Shown piece after piece: positions 42,845-53,017 of a DNA stretch of 64,000 nucleotides; the stretch's first letter is position 1, and every line of letters begins with the position of its first letter. Under the pieces are notes generated by a model, which saw nothing but the letters and a program-made list of their open reading frames with translations, had not been told where the DNA came from and searched no databases. The stretch is taken from the NCBI RefSeq assembly GCF_020524045.1, contig NZ_JAIVKL010000013.1, positions 1 through 64,000 on the forward strand. The letters run 5' to 3'. A program made the translations under genes and the position numbers. The stretch comes from Metabacillus litoralis. GTDB lineage: Bacteria > Bacillota > Bacilli > Bacillales > Bacillaceae.

Positions 42845-44869
42845 TTGATACGTATTGGGAGAGTAAGAGTTGAAATAATTACGAAAAATAATGTTATAGG
42901 CTTTGATGATACATTTGATCAACAAATGAATATTATTTGTAGTGAAAAGAACACTTCTGGAAAAAGCTCAATTATTTCAAGTGTATATTATGGCTTAGGT
43001 TTAGAGGAAATCATTGGTGGAAAAGGCCATAATGTATTAAGTTCAGCTTTTAAAACCAAAGTTGAATATGAAGGAGAGCTGGATGTTTTAGAGTCAAAAG
43101 TATTTCTTGAGATATCAAATGGTAGCGAGGATGTTACTATTTTAAGAGCAGCAAAAATGAAAAACAGGAATTCTAATTTAATGACTATCTTTTATTCAAA
43201 GATGGATCGAATTCATGATAAAGTAACTATTAGTGAAGATATGTATGTCCATTCACAAAATTCAGCTACAAGTAATAAAGGTTTCTTTACATTTTTGGAA
43301 GCCTTTTTAGGGTTAGATTTACCTAGTGTTCCAAGTACAGATGATAAAGAAAGAAAGTTGTATTTACAACTAATTTTTTCTAGTATGTTAATAGAACAAA
43401 AGAGAGGTTGGTCTGATCTTTTTTCTGGGATGCCGCACTTTGGAATTCGGGAACCCAAGAAACGAGTAATTGAATATCTATTAAATATGGATACTCTAAA
43501 AAATGAAAAGATAAGGCATAGGTTAAAAATAAAAGAAAGTAGAATTGTTGAAAAGTGGAAGCAAGTTTTTCATGAAACAGATAAAAACATAAGGAATATG
43601 GGCCTAATGCTTAAGGGAGTAAATGAGAACGTTGAGATTTTAGAAGATCCTGATCAGCTTATTAAGGTTATTTATCAAGATGATGACCGGACTCTGACAC
43701 TAGATGAATACATTGAAATGAAAAGAAATGAGCTTCAAAGCCTGATTAAAGTAAAGCCTAAAGAAATTGATAATTTCCATGAATTAAAAAAGGAACTTAG
43801 ACAAATAGAAGAAGATGTTATAGAGCATGAAGAAAAAATTAAACAATTGAAAATTAACGTAAATAATGAAAGATCAAGTTTAGATAGATTATTAAATAGC
43901 CTGAATTTAATTCAAACAGACATTACTAACAACCACGATGCTAAAAAACTGCGGAACCTAGGATCAAAAGAAGGCTTTAATTCTTTTAAAGACATTTGTC
44001 CAACTTGTAATCAACCAATATCGGATACATTGCTAGTAAGTCAGAATGTAGCAGATGTAATGAGTATTGATGATAACATTAAACATTTAAAATCTCAGGA
44101 AAAATTATTTGAGTTTGCTATAGAGCAGAAGAAAACAAATATAAAAAATATTGAAAGTAACATTAGTATTTTAGAAAATACAGTATCAAAACTGTATCGA
44201 CTTTCAAGAGTTACTAGAAATGATATCTTTGCCATTGATGGTTCGGTTTCAGAAAGTACTATTTATAAAAAGGTAGAGTTAAATAAAACAATAGAGGAAT
44301 TAGAAAAAGTAAAAACAGATATAGAGGAGACCAAAGAGGAATTTAAGCAATTGTCAGATGTTTGGAAACAATATCTTGCAGATTTAAATAAATTGCCTGA
44401 AAATAAGTTTACTAATTTAGACGAAAGAAAAATTAAATCGCTAAGAGATAACTTTGTTTCAAACCTTAAAGTATTTGGGTATAGGAGTTCTTCTGATATT
44501 AATAAAGTAATGATATCGAAGGATACATATATGCCTACAATAGAGAACTTCGATTTAAAATTTGATTCATCGGCTAGTGACCATATTAGAAGGATTTGGG
44601 CATTTACTATAGCACTAGTACAGACTTCTAATGAATTGAACGGGAATCATCCGGGAATTCTAATATTTGATGAACCGGGTCAGCATAGTATAGTAGTTGA
44701 GGATATGGAAGCTTTCTTAGATAGTTTAAAAATATTGGCAGCTAAGACTCAAGTAATTGTAGGAATAACGATCAAGGAAACTGATACCCGAGAGGTGATA
44801 TTCAAGAAAATTTCAGAGGGTTGTAAAGGAATTATAATTAAAGATAGAGCATTTAATAAATTGAGCTAA
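42845..44869 (+). CDS. SMC/Rad50-like ATPase of the ABC-three-component system
   Basis: 674 residues from a TTG start with ggggtg upstream. A degenerate-looking but complete Walker A (CSEKNTSGKSS, about residues 32-42) lies at the N-terminus. Long coiled-coil segments (about 290-360 and 395-520) flank a zinc hook with CPTCNQPIS (about 381). The C-terminal head has a signature-like stretch and Walker B in GILIFDEPGQHSIV (about 598-611) with the D-E-P catalytic pair. Rad50-type ATPases of this layout are the sensors in ABC-3C and Lamassu systems. Last gene of the coupled operon, followed by a terminator. Confidence 0.8.
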   Translation: MIRIGRVRVEIITKNNVIGFDDTFDQQMNIICSEKNTSGKSSIISSVYYGLGLEEIIGGKGHNVLSSAFKTKVEYEGELDVLESKVFLEISNGSEDVTILRAAKMKNRNSNLMTIFYSKMDRIHDKVTISEDMYVHSQNSATSNKGFFTFLEAFLGLDLPSVPSTDDKERKLYLQLIFSSMLIEQKRGWSDLFSGMPHFGIREPKKRVIEYLLNMDTLKNEKIRHRLKIKESRIVEKWKQVFHETDKNIRNMGLMLKGVNENVEILEDPDQLIKVIYQDDDRTLTLDEYIEMKRNELQSLIKVKPKEIDNFHELKKELRQIEEDVIEHEEKIKQLKINVNNERSSLDRLLNSLNLIQTDITNNHDAKKLRNLGSKEGFNSFKDICPTCNQPISDTLLVSQNVADVMSIDDNIKHLKSQEKLFEFAIEQKKTNIKNIESNISILENTVSKLYRLSRVTRNDIFAIDGSVSESTIYKKVELNKTIEELEKVKTDIEETKEEFKQLSDVWKQYLADLNKLPENKFTNLDERKIKSLRDNFVSNLKVFGYRSSSDINKVMISKDTYMPTIENFDLKFDSSASDHIRRIWAFTIALVQTSNELNGNHPGILIFDEPGQHSIVVEDMEAFLDSLKILAAKTQVIVGITIKETDTREVIFKKISEGCKGIIIKDRAFNKLS

Positions 44870-44977
44870 CTTTTTCAACATCAATCTCCCGCAGTTGGAC
44901 ACATATTGCGAATAAGAACAAAACAAAGTCATTTGCTACGCAGTACTAATAAACTTTGCAGAAAACTTTCATATGAG

Positions 44978-45010
44978 GCGGTCACTCTTTTAGGGTGATC
45001 GTTTTGTCGT
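44978..45010 (+). terminator. Terminator after the ABC-3C operon
   Basis: Stem cggtcact / gggtgatcg around ctttta, then TTTTGTCG. Confidence 0.6.
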
Positions 45011-45086
45011 ATTAGACTCTTACTATGCAGCAACGATTTCTGCTTTTTGGAAAAAATGAACAAATAACCCATGTTTCTGAACGAGA

Positions 45087-45356
45087 TTATTATTAATTCC
45101 AATTCAAGGGATTATTAATTTAGAACATATACTTCCTATTACACCAGCGGAGAATAGTCAGTGGTTGAAAAACTTTACTGATGAAGAACAAAGAAATAAA
45201 TCAGTTCGTAAGATAGGAAATATAACAGTGTTATTAAATCGTTTAAATTCGAGAATAAAAAATAGTGATTTTTCAAATAAGAAATCGGCATATTTAGAAA
45301 GTGCCATCCCACAAAATAAAATTTTAGGAAATCAACCCGAATGGAAAAATATATAA
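45087..45356 (+). pseudogene. 3' fragment of a GmrSD-type (DUF262/DUF1524) restriction gene
   Basis: The open frame reads NLEHILPITPAENSQWLKNF, then RKIGNITVLLNRLNSRIKNS, DFSNKKSAYLES and a stop. The E-H-I-L-P, W-x-x-x-F, I-G-N-I-T-x-L and N-S-x-F-x-x-K-x-x-x-Y motifs are those of the DUF1524 HNH half of GmrSD-like enzymes, which cut modified DNA. Everything before the HNH core is missing. Confidence 0.7.
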
Positions 45357-45664
45357 TCTTTTCAAACAAGTTTGGGCTAAATAATTCTATAAGCTACAAT
45401 TTGTTATCTTTCTTTTTTCCAAAAAGTGGTTTCGGTAAATTCGCTGTCTTAATGGCAACGGAGAAAATAATGTTGATTATAGCTCCTTACGATACAATTA
45501 GATTAAGAATGAAACCAAATACTTTTAAAACAGAGCGTATAGAAGAAAGTTTTGTGAAAAATGGAAATTATTTTAGGGTTATGGAAGACTTTAATCTTGG
45601 CTTATGGGACTTAATGAAGAATGAAAATAACCTAATGGTTCACAAATTCTTCTTCAAAAATTAA
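45341..45664 (+). CDS. Hypothetical protein overlapping the GmrSD remnant
   Basis: 107 residues; the ATG overlaps the end of the remnant in another frame. Contains FFPKSGFGKFAVLMATEKIM and KTERIEESFVKNGNYFRVME. No ribosome-binding site is seen and no family is recognised, so the true start may be later (for example the ATG in VLMATEKIM) or the frame may be a remnant. Confidence 0.35.
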   Translation: MEKYIIFSNKFGLNNSISYNLLSFFFPKSGFGKFAVLMATEKIMLIIAPYDTIRLRMKPNTFKTERIEESFVKNGNYFRVMEDFNLGLWDLMKNENNLMVHKFFFKN

Positions 45665-45874
45665 GGGGAAGAAAAGATTTAGGATTTATTGATCCTCTGT
45701 CATCCTCAAATGACAAATGCAAGTAAGATGTGCACTGATAATAAACTCATTTAGGGATATTTGTGTGATTCAACTTTGAAGCGTGGTCTCCCACGGTTAG
45801 GCTTATTTAGAGATAGAGAGATGGGGGGGCTTAGAAATAAGGGTTAATTTCGGAACCAAATGAGGTAATAAAAG

Positions 45875-45905
45875 GAGAGAAGAATATTTTAATATCTTCT
45901 CTCTT
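45875..45905. terminator. Terminator for the minus-strand pair
   Basis: Stem gagagaaga / tcttctctc with an A+T-rich loop. On the minus strand it is followed by CTTTTATT, 10 bases after the stop of 45911-46342. Confidence 0.65.
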
Positions 45906-45910
45906 ACTAA

Positions 45911-46342
45911 TTACCCTTTATCTTCTTTTATTTGCTGTTTTTTTATCTGTTTAATTTTTGGAATAGCATCCTTTAGAGCATTTGACAGTGCTGTTAAGAA
46001 AAATACAGCGAATGTAATTGTATCATTTAAGTTAACTTCAACCTTTTCCTTTGAAAGGACATACGGTAAGAAAATTACTGATAGTAATGCAACTCCAAAA
46101 GCAATATATCCCATTCTTTCAATTTCTTTATCTGGATTATCCTTTTCGTTAGATTCTTGTATTGTAGAAAAGAAATCAACAAAAAAATATAACCCTGTAC
46201 CTATTGCAACTGCTGTAACCATACCAGCCTGTCTCTGTACCAACCAAACGAAAAAAGTACAAAGGATTGTTAAAGCAAATAGAAAGTGCCCTGATAAAAA
46301 TATTGCCCACTTTATATCATCTTTTAAGAATTTTCTTGCCAC
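45911..46342 (-). CDS. Integral membrane protein, unknown function
   Basis: 143 residues from a GTG start with ggggggaat upstream. Four hydrophobic segments (about 12-33, 40-57, 78-96 and 108-125) and a basic C-terminal tail (IKQIKKQQIKEDKG). The loop TIQESNEKDNPDKEIERMG is charged. No family recognised. Second gene of a two-gene minus-strand unit. Confidence 0.6.
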   Translation of the reverse strand: MARKFLKDDIKWAIFLSGHFLFALTILCTFFVWLVQRQAGMVTAVAIGTGLYFFVDFFSTIQESNEKDNPDKEIERMGYIAFGVALLSVIFLPYVLSKEKVEVNLNDTITFAVFFLTALSNALKDAIPKIKQIKKQQIKEDKG

Positions 46343-46382
46343 AAGAAATTCCCCCCTAGTAACACCCCTTTTAATTTGCTAA

Positions 46383-46640
46383 TTACCATTCAAATACCTG
46401 ATTCGATACTAAACGATAATTACCAACACCTATTTTTTTATCCAAATAGTTTTTGATTTCCGTAATGACCACTGCTTGTGGTTCAGTAGATTGAACCACA
46501 TTACCATTTACAGTAGTATTATTTTCGTTTAAGATGTTTGACTCAGAAATCACCTTAATAACGACTGGTAATACATTTGTAGTAATATCTGTTACAATGC
46601 CATTTGTTGTGCATAATGTACCCACATTAATTGTACTCAT
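46383..46640 (-). CDS. Hypothetical protein
   Basis: 85 residues with a very strong site (gagaggaggt) before the ATG. Thr/Val/Asn-rich, beta-type composition: MSTINVGTLCTTNGIVTDIT then VVIKVISESNILNENNTTVN. No signal peptide. No family recognised. It precedes the membrane protein at 45911 by 40 bp and is probably co-transcribed. Confidence 0.55.
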   Translation of the reverse strand: MSTINVGTLCTTNGIVTDITTNVLPVVIKVISESNILNENNTTVNGNVVQSTEPQAVVITEIKNYLDKKIGVGNYRLVSNQVFEW

Positions 46641-46902
46641 TCTTTTACCTCCTCTCTACGAAGTCGATATTTTGAACCCATTGGCTCTCTTTGACCATTC
46701 CTGACCTATTTGTATAATAAAACATTAGTTAAAAATGGTCAAACAAAAACACTCCAAAATTTTCCTGAATCCGACTAATTAATAATTCAGCATTTTCGTT
46801 AATACTTTCAATCATTTTATTAAGGCTTTTATTATTCACAAAATTGTCGAAAGGTGAAATCATTCTTCCTAAACGATGGTTTTGTTAGGAGGGATGTTTT
46901 AC

Positions 46903-47289
46903 GTGAAAATATTAACGGTTCCAAGTGCAAAAAAAGAAATTAGACGACTGCAAAACTTTATTAACCTAGTTCATTCATACGAGGCAAACAGTTTGGAAAA
47001 ATGGATTATAAAGGAATACGCATACACCAGTAGTATTAGGGAAAGAGTTATAAGTGGAACCAAAAGAAGAATCACTTCAAATGGAATTGAACTAGAGAGT
47101 GAATATGTAAAAAATGTTTTTGCTGCTAAACCCAAGGATGTATTACATTCACTAGTACGAACTAACTATAGGGCGAAGATTGAACCTAATTATGGAATAA
47201 ATAATATCTTGGTGTTTTATGATAGTGATAATGAAAAGATACAAAATAGATTGTATGAAGTATTGCAAAAATTAGATACTCCAGAATAA
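46903..47289 (+). CDS. Hypothetical protein
   Basis: 128 residues from a GTG start with aggaggga about 10 bases upstream; two earlier in-frame ATGs fall before or on that site. Basic and mixed helix/strand: KILTVPSAKKEIRRLQNFIN, IKEYAYTSSIRERVISGTKR and NILVFYDSDNEKIQNRLYEV. No family recognised. It stands between the defence region and the Tn7-like genes and has its own terminator. Confidence 0.6.
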   Translation: MKILTVPSAKKEIRRLQNFINLVHSYEANSLEKWIIKEYAYTSSIRERVISGTKRRITSNGIELESEYVKNVFAAKPKDVLHSLVRTNYRAKIEPNYGINNILVFYDSDNEKIQNRLYEVLQKLDTPE

Positions 47290-47415
47290 AACTGAACAAA
47301 GAGCACCGTACACAGTGAGCTTTTTATTACACAGTACAAATATACTGTTCAATAGAAAACAATATTTCTCAATTTGGAGCGATTACGTAACGTCTGGAGT
47401 CTTCAAAAATTATAA

Positions 47416-47460
47416 AAGGGTTGTTAGTCATGAACAATAGACTAATGACCTTTTTTGTTT
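47416..47460 (+). terminator. Terminator upstream of tniQ
   Basis: Stem ggttgttagtc / gactaatgacc with loop atgaacaata, then TTTTTTGTTTTT. Confidence 0.75.
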
Positions 47461-47527
47461 TTACTAATAAATATCATTTTAATTGCTAAAAATATCCTTA
47501 AAATCAGAATAGGGGATAAATATAGCA

Positions 47528-48847
47528 ATGTTTACTGAACTATACGCAAATTTTTCACGTAGTAGTTTATACAGTTTGGAACCAATTGGTGTTGGTACAC
47601 CTTATGTTGAATCATTAAGTGGTTATTTTTCTCGACTGGCCAGCCATCATTCAAACAGTACAGGTGATCTATTAGCAAAAAAACTCGTACCACTTTTAAA
47701 TAAGTTGTATTTATCAAATCAAGCCTATAAAGGAGGTGAAGGTCTTTATAAATCATCAAATGGTATAAATGGTCTCGGGACACTTGCTGAAGATTTTTCA
47801 AATATCCTGCAAAGTCTAACTTTAAGGGATGATTTAAAATCGCTGACATTGTTAAAGTGGTCAAACATAGTTCCAACAAGAGGGTTGTTAAGAGTACATA
47901 GGGCTTGGTGTCCAACTTGCTATTTAGAAGATAAGGAAAATCATTTTGAAATATATGAACGTTTAGTTTGGAATTTCCAACTTGTGGAAGTTTGTTCAAA
48001 GCATAATCAACATTTATCATTTATATGTCCTTATTGTGATAAAACCAATCCGATTCTATCTAGGAAATCTAGACCAGGATATTGCTCAATCTGCGAAAAT
48101 TGGTTAGGTGAAAAATTACAGACTGGAAACCAGTTAATTGAAATGCAACAGAAAGATATTTTTATTAGATTGATTAATGACTTGTTATCTAAAAATCATG
48201 TTATTGAAGATAAACCAAACAGGTCTCTTATATCAGAATCACTGAATTTTTATTTGAAAGAATGCTTTGAAGATTCAAATTCATTGATGTGTAGAGACTT
48301 AAATGTGCCAAAATCAACACTCAAGGGTTGGTGTATTGGGGGAAGTTTACCTCAAATTAAATCACTTTTAGAAATATGTATTTATCTAGGTGTTAACATT
48401 TCCGAGTTTTTATTAAGGACAGAGGTGCGCATAAATCAGGAAAGCAATGATGATATAAAAGTAAAAAGTAAAAGCGAAAGGAAAAGATATGATCACAAAA
48501 AAATCACGAAATATCTTTCTGACATAATTGATAATGAAGTATCAATTTCAATAAACAAAGTAGCAGAAGCCATAGGTTGTGACAGAAAGCTCCTTTACCG
48601 TCTGTATCAAATAGAATGTAAAAAAATCAAGGAAATCAATGATAGATTTTTAATTAATGAGAAAAGTAAAAGAGATAAGAAGAAGTTAAAAGAAGTTGAA
48701 GACGCATTTAATCAATTGATAACAAATAACGAATACCCAAGTAGAAGGAAAATGGAAAACATTGTTGGTGAGGGTGTACTTCGAGAAAAGTTACTACAAG
48801 AAAAATGGAGAGCTTTAAAGAAAAATTGTTTTATTAATTCTTGTTAA
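47528..48847 (+). CDS. TniQ/TnsD-family target-selection protein, first copy
   Basis: 439 residues. The N-terminal TniQ pattern begins SLYSLEPIGVGTPYVESLSG-YFSRLA (about 13-38). A zinc-binding region has AWCPTCY (about 127-133), LVWNFQLVEVCSKHNQHLSF then ICPYCDK, and GYCSICENWLG (about 184-194). The C-terminal part (220-439) has HTH-like segments (DLNVPKSTLKGWCIGGSLPQ; KVAEAIGCDRKLLYRLYQIE), as in TnsD proteins that bind a specific attachment site. It lies 78 bp before tnsAB and is probably co-transcribed. A second TniQ lies after tnsC. Confidence 0.85.
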   Translation: MFTELYANFSRSSLYSLEPIGVGTPYVESLSGYFSRLASHHSNSTGDLLAKKLVPLLNKLYLSNQAYKGGEGLYKSSNGINGLGTLAEDFSNILQSLTLRDDLKSLTLLKWSNIVPTRGLLRVHRAWCPTCYLEDKENHFEIYERLVWNFQLVEVCSKHNQHLSFICPYCDKTNPILSRKSRPGYCSICENWLGEKLQTGNQLIEMQQKDIFIRLINDLLSKNHVIEDKPNRSLISESLNFYLKECFEDSNSLMCRDLNVPKSTLKGWCIGGSLPQIKSLLEICIYLGVNISEFLLRTEVRINQESNDDIKVKSKSERKRYDHKKITKYLSDIIDNEVSISINKVAEAIGCDRKLLYRLYQIECKKIKEINDRFLINEKSKRDKKKLKEVEDAFNQLITNNEYPSRRKMENIVGEGVLREKLLQEKWRALKKNCFINSC

Positions 48848-48925
48848 TTTAATGTTTACGAACTTCTCTCAGAGAATTAGCTTTATCTATATATTGATTA
48901 ACAGCCAATAAAAATTATCCATATA

Positions 48926-51154
48926 TTGAAGGTGAATTCGAGTTTGTTGTCGAAATATGCAGTTGACAAACAAATGCATGTTCTTGGAGGAGATGACGAA
49001 TTGATTAGAAATATAGAATCTTTTTTAAAGTCAAAAGGATTTGAAGAAGAGACAATTACCTATTTGAAAAGAATTCGTGAATCAGAGCCAGCTAGGCGCG
49101 TTAAAAGTAACGGTAAAAATGTTTCAGGTACATATCCAAGTAAGAAAATGGGGTTATCAATTCAGTTTGAAAGTCGGACATTAGAATTACCAGCTATTTT
49201 TGAAAAAGAACACAATCCAAACGTTTTAGAATATTATGACCAACCGCCTTCATTTAAAATATCATATATGCTAAACGGGAAAAACCAAGCACATCTTTAC
49301 ACCGCAGATTTTTTTGTGATTCGTGAGGATTGGATAGGTTGGGAAGAATGGAAAACAGAAGATGATATATTAAAATTATCTATTAAGTCTCCTGAAAGAT
49401 ATCAACTTGATGAAAATGGATTGTGGAGATGTCCCCCCGCTGAAGAACATGCAGAGAAGTATGGTTTGTCATTTAAAGTTAAAATCTCGAAAGATCTTAA
49501 TTTGAACTTTGTACGGAATATTAGGTTTTTAGAGGACTATTTATTAAGCAGTAACTTATCTGTTGATGAAAATATCAAAGAAAATATATGTAATAACATT
49601 AGTGAGAGACCAGGAATTACAATTAGAGATTTTTTAAATCAAAAAAATGAATTTAAGGCTGATGATTTATACACTTCTTTGATATTAGGAAATATTTATA
49701 CAGATATTGAAAATGAGACTATACCAGATCTTTCTGCGAAACTTTACATTAGTAAAGAGTATAAACAAGCATTAATGAATATTGTTTCATCATCAACGTT
49801 ACCCAATACAGAAATGTCTATTTCTTTTAAAGTATGTCATGGTGAAAAAATATTATGGGATGGAATCGTTTGGAAGATATTAAATGTAGGTGAGACATCA
49901 GTTAACCTGATAAATGAAGTTAAAGAAACAATTGATGTACCAGTTGCTACATTTGAATATTTGCTAAAAGAGGGGAAAGTAAGTGGCATTTCTAAAACTG
50001 AGTCTGATAATAACGAACTAGAAATATTGAAAAACGCAAGTCCATTTCAATTGGAAAATGCCAATTTCAAATATAGTCTTATTCGTGCTTATCGAAATGG
50101 AGATACGGAAAAATATAAGGATGAAGTTACAGAAAGAACTATACAAAATTGGTTAAGAAAATACAAAGCAGCAGAGAAAAAGTATGGGAATGGGTTCATC
50201 GGATTGATATCCGAAGAAAATAAAAAAGGAAATAGAGTAAAAAGAATTAATGATGATGTGCAAATTATAATGGATACATTTATAAAAGAAAAGTATGAAA
50301 ATATAAAGCAAACAAGTATGATGAAAGTTTTTCTTCAATTCCAACAAGAATGTAAGCAGCAAGGTTATGAGCCACCTAGTTATTATACTTTTACAAAAAA
50401 CGTGAAAAAAACTCCCAAATACGATCGAGTTAAAAGTAGAAAAGGTTCTAAAGCTGCTTATGCAAGCGGTGAATTTATTTATGAATTGTGGGAAGAAACT
50501 CCAAGACACGGGGATAGGATTTTTGAAATCTGTCATTTAGATCATACTGAATTAGATATAGAGCTAAGATGTTCCATTACAGATAAAAACCTAGGGCGAC
50601 CTTGGGGGACATTTTTAGTAGATGCCTTTTCAAGGAGGTTATTAGCTATATATATTTCATTCGATCCTCCAAGTTACCGTAGTTGTATGATGGTTTTAAG
50701 GGAATGTGTAAAAAGATACTCTAGATTTCCTAGTACAATTGTTGTTGATGGTGGGAAGGAGTTTGAAAGTGTATATTTTGAAACGCTTCTTACTAGAAAT
50801 CGTTGTTTAAAAGTAAGAAGACCAAGTGCAAAAGCAAGGTTTGGAAATGTTGTCGAGAGATTATTTGGGACAACAAATAAAATGTTTATTAATAACTTAA
50901 CTGGTAATACACAAATTATGAAAAATGTAAGACAAGTTACCAAAGAAGTTAATCCTAAAAACAATTCGATATGGAAATTAGAAAATTTCGGTGAGTTATT
51001 AAATGAATGGGCGTATAAAATTTATGATCAAACTGATCATACAGGCTTAGGGGTTTCACCATATGATATGTATGAACAAAGTATCAAGACTGGTGGAGCT
51101 AGAGAAGTAACGAGAGTAGTGTACGACGAAACTTTTAAAATTTGGCTATGTTAA
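48926..51154 (+). pseudogene. TnsA-TnsB fusion transposase, interrupted (5' part)
   Basis: Starts with TTG at 48926 or the codons after it; the visible site is aaggtga. Residues 80-245 are TnsA-like: FESRTLELPA (Glu82), YTADFFV (Asp128) and WEEWKTED (Glu141, Lys143) form the PD-(D/E)XK core, followed by the winged-helix part. From about 300 it is TnsB: an HTH, then the rve core with Asp539 (CHLDHTELD), Asp608 (VVDGGKEF) and Glu644 (VVERLFG). The frame stops at 51154, 11 bases inside an IS1595-family insertion at 51144. The rest is at 54137-54711. Fused TnsA/TnsB implies cut-and-paste transposition. Confidence 0.88.
51136..51143. repeat. Left target-site duplication of the IS1595-family transposon
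   Basis: taaaattt, repeated exactly at 54129-54136; 8 bp is the known duplication length of IS1595-family elements. Confidence 0.85.
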
Positions 51155-51379
51155 AGATAAAGGTTGATTTTAAGTAAAATGGTTTGGTAACAGCTACCCT
51201 ACATCTAATAAAATTAAATTAACTTAAACTGGATATTTATGTTAAAATAAATACAATATTGTGAAGGTTTACACTTAAACTAACGGTGCAGAATAGTTCA
51301 ATAAATGTATGTTAAAGGTAAAGAAATATCTCTTATATTTATTTAAAATAGTGGTATGAGATATTAGGGGGAAAACATA

Positions 51380-52120
51380 GTGACAATAGAATATGGAAAA
51401 CTAACATTTTTAGAGATTAGGGAAAAAGCTGAAGCAGGATATATGGCGATTGTTCCAACTGGTTGTACAGAACAACAAGGACCACATACAACTGTCGATT
51501 TAGACACTTGGTTAGCAACGGAATTGACAATAGAAGCAGCGACAGTAGCGTATGAAAAGTATGAAGTTAAATCTCTCGTTTTACCTACAATTCCATTTGG
51601 ACCGACACCAGAGCACCGAAATTACAAATATGGTTTTATTGATATACCTCAAAATGTTTATGAAGATTTAATATATTCTGTTCTCAGTTCTTTAGCAGAC
51701 CAAGGGTTTAAGCAAATACTGATTTTCCGTGGTTGTGGAGGTCATTATTTAAATAGTGTAACTGATAAATTCAATAAAGATTATGAAGGAAGTGCAAGTG
51801 TAACTATTCCTCAACATCCGTATTACGAAGTTTGGTGTAAACACGCAGACCCTGAAATTCCAGCAGGGCATTCAGACAGCTTTACTACATCTTTAGCTAT
51901 GTATAAACATCCAGAAAGAGTAAGAGAAGATAAAATATTTAACCCTCATAGTAGTGAACCAGATTGGGAAGACCCTAATCTTGATTTCTCTAAATACTCT
52001 GAAACGGGAGTAATCGGTGACCCTACTTATGCAAATACTGAACTCGGCAAAAAATTGTGGAATGATACGGTTGATGCTGTTGCTGTTTCTTTAAAAGAAG
52101 TTATTTCAATAGGAGTTTAA
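51380..52120 (+). CDS. Creatininase-family protein
   Basis: 246 residues from a GTG start with tagggggaa upstream. Creatininase-family metal amidohydrolases have Glu/His/Asp ligands: here VPTGCTEQQGPHTTVDLDTW (Glu31, His36, Asp40-region), FRGCGGHYLNSV and PAGHSDSFTTSLAM. In the last motif the usual Glu of H-A-G-E is replaced by a Ser-Asp, so metal binding may differ. Relatives act on creatinine, formamides of natural products or mycofactocin precursors; the substrate here is unknown. Passenger of the IS1595-family transposon. Confidence 0.8.
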   Translation: MTIEYGKLTFLEIREKAEAGYMAIVPTGCTEQQGPHTTVDLDTWLATELTIEAATVAYEKYEVKSLVLPTIPFGPTPEHRNYKYGFIDIPQNVYEDLIYSVLSSLADQGFKQILIFRGCGGHYLNSVTDKFNKDYEGSASVTIPQHPYYEVWCKHADPEIPAGHSDSFTTSLAMYKHPERVREDKIFNPHSSEPDWEDPNLDFSKYSETGVIGDPTYANTELGKKLWNDTVDAVAVSLKEVISIGV

Positions 52121-52143
52121 CAAATGTAATATGTCTCATTCTT

Positions 52144-52266
52144 CAACTAACGGGTAGCGAGTGTTAAATAAGAACATCAGTCGCTTTTTCACTAACGGAG
52201 CATTCCTTCTTCAAGGGGTGCTTTTTTCTATGCCAACAAATAGGAAATTAATGTTAAACTAAAGGT
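52144..52266 (+). repeat. Double cassette-end module with promoter-like tail
   Basis: caactaacgggtagcga...tcgcttttt (stem agcga / tcgct), then cactaacggagcattcctt and aaggggtgcttttttc (a second terminator), then the tail ctatgccaacaaataggaaa with ttaatgttaaact, as at 19252 and 24950. It ties the passenger genes to the 17-33 kb cassettes. Confidence 0.7.
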
Positions 52267-52329
52267 CAAGATTGTTTAATAACAAATGATAAGATTATTA
52301 AAAAGCGTAAAAAATTTTGGAGGCTAACT

Positions 52330-52890
52330 ATGGAAAAATGGAAATGGCTAAAATCAGAGTATTTGCATAAAAGCCCTTTCGGGAATATTAGAAAAGATAG
52401 TTGTCAACTTCCGAATGGTATAGTGATTGATGATTATTATGTCAATGAATATTCTGATTGGGTAAATTCGGTTGTAATAACAAAAGAAAACCAAATTGTA
52501 CTGGTTGAACAATATCGTTATGCAGGGGAAGATTTTTTCTTAGAAGTCCCTGCTGGAAAAAAGGAAGGAAATGAAACAGACGAAGAAGGGTTAATTAGAG
52601 AAGTAAAGGAAGAGACAGGTTACACTTCTTTGAGAAGTCCTATTTTCTTGGGTGAATTTATGATAAATCCAGCAACACAAAACAATAAAGTAAAGACATT
52701 TCTAATCCTGGAAGCATTCAAGGCGTATGAGCAAGACTTAGATGATACAGAAGAGATAAATGTTAAGTTATTTGATTTTGATAATTTAGGAAATCAAATA
52801 ATTACAAATAAAATTAAAACACAGCTATTTACTGCAAATGCTTATTTTATGGCAAAAAATTTTATGGCAGAAAATCTTGTGAAGGAGTAA
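52330..52890 (+). CDS. NUDIX hydrolase (ADP-ribose pyrophosphatase-like)
   Basis: 186 residues. Complete Nudix box: G-x5-E-x7-R-E-V-K-E-E-T-G-Y, with GKKEGNETDEEGLIREVKEE followed by TGY (about 76-98). Preceded by VVITKENQIVLVEQYRYAGE and LEVPAGK, the typical strands of ADP-sugar pyrophosphatases. Hydrolyses a nucleoside diphosphate linked to another moiety; the E-x-P-A-G-K start favours ADP-ribose-type substrates. Second passenger gene of the IS1595-family transposon; the site is a ggaggct. The stop is followed by motif variant agctaaaggagtgc. Confidence 0.88.
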   Translation: MEKWKWLKSEYLHKSPFGNIRKDSCQLPNGIVIDDYYVNEYSDWVNSVVITKENQIVLVEQYRYAGEDFFLEVPAGKKEGNETDEEGLIREVKEETGYTSLRSPIFLGEFMINPATQNNKVKTFLILEAFKAYEQDLDDTEEINVKLFDFDNLGNQIITNKIKTQLFTANAYFMAKNFMAENLVKE

Positions 52891-53017
52891 GAATTCTTAT
52901 TAAGCTAAAGGAGTGCTTTAGTAAAAATGTACATCAAAATACATTGAGCTTGGAGATGCATTTCCTAGCTCATTTTTATGTGTATTTTTTATTCCAAAAA
53001 AACGAATATATAAGCAC

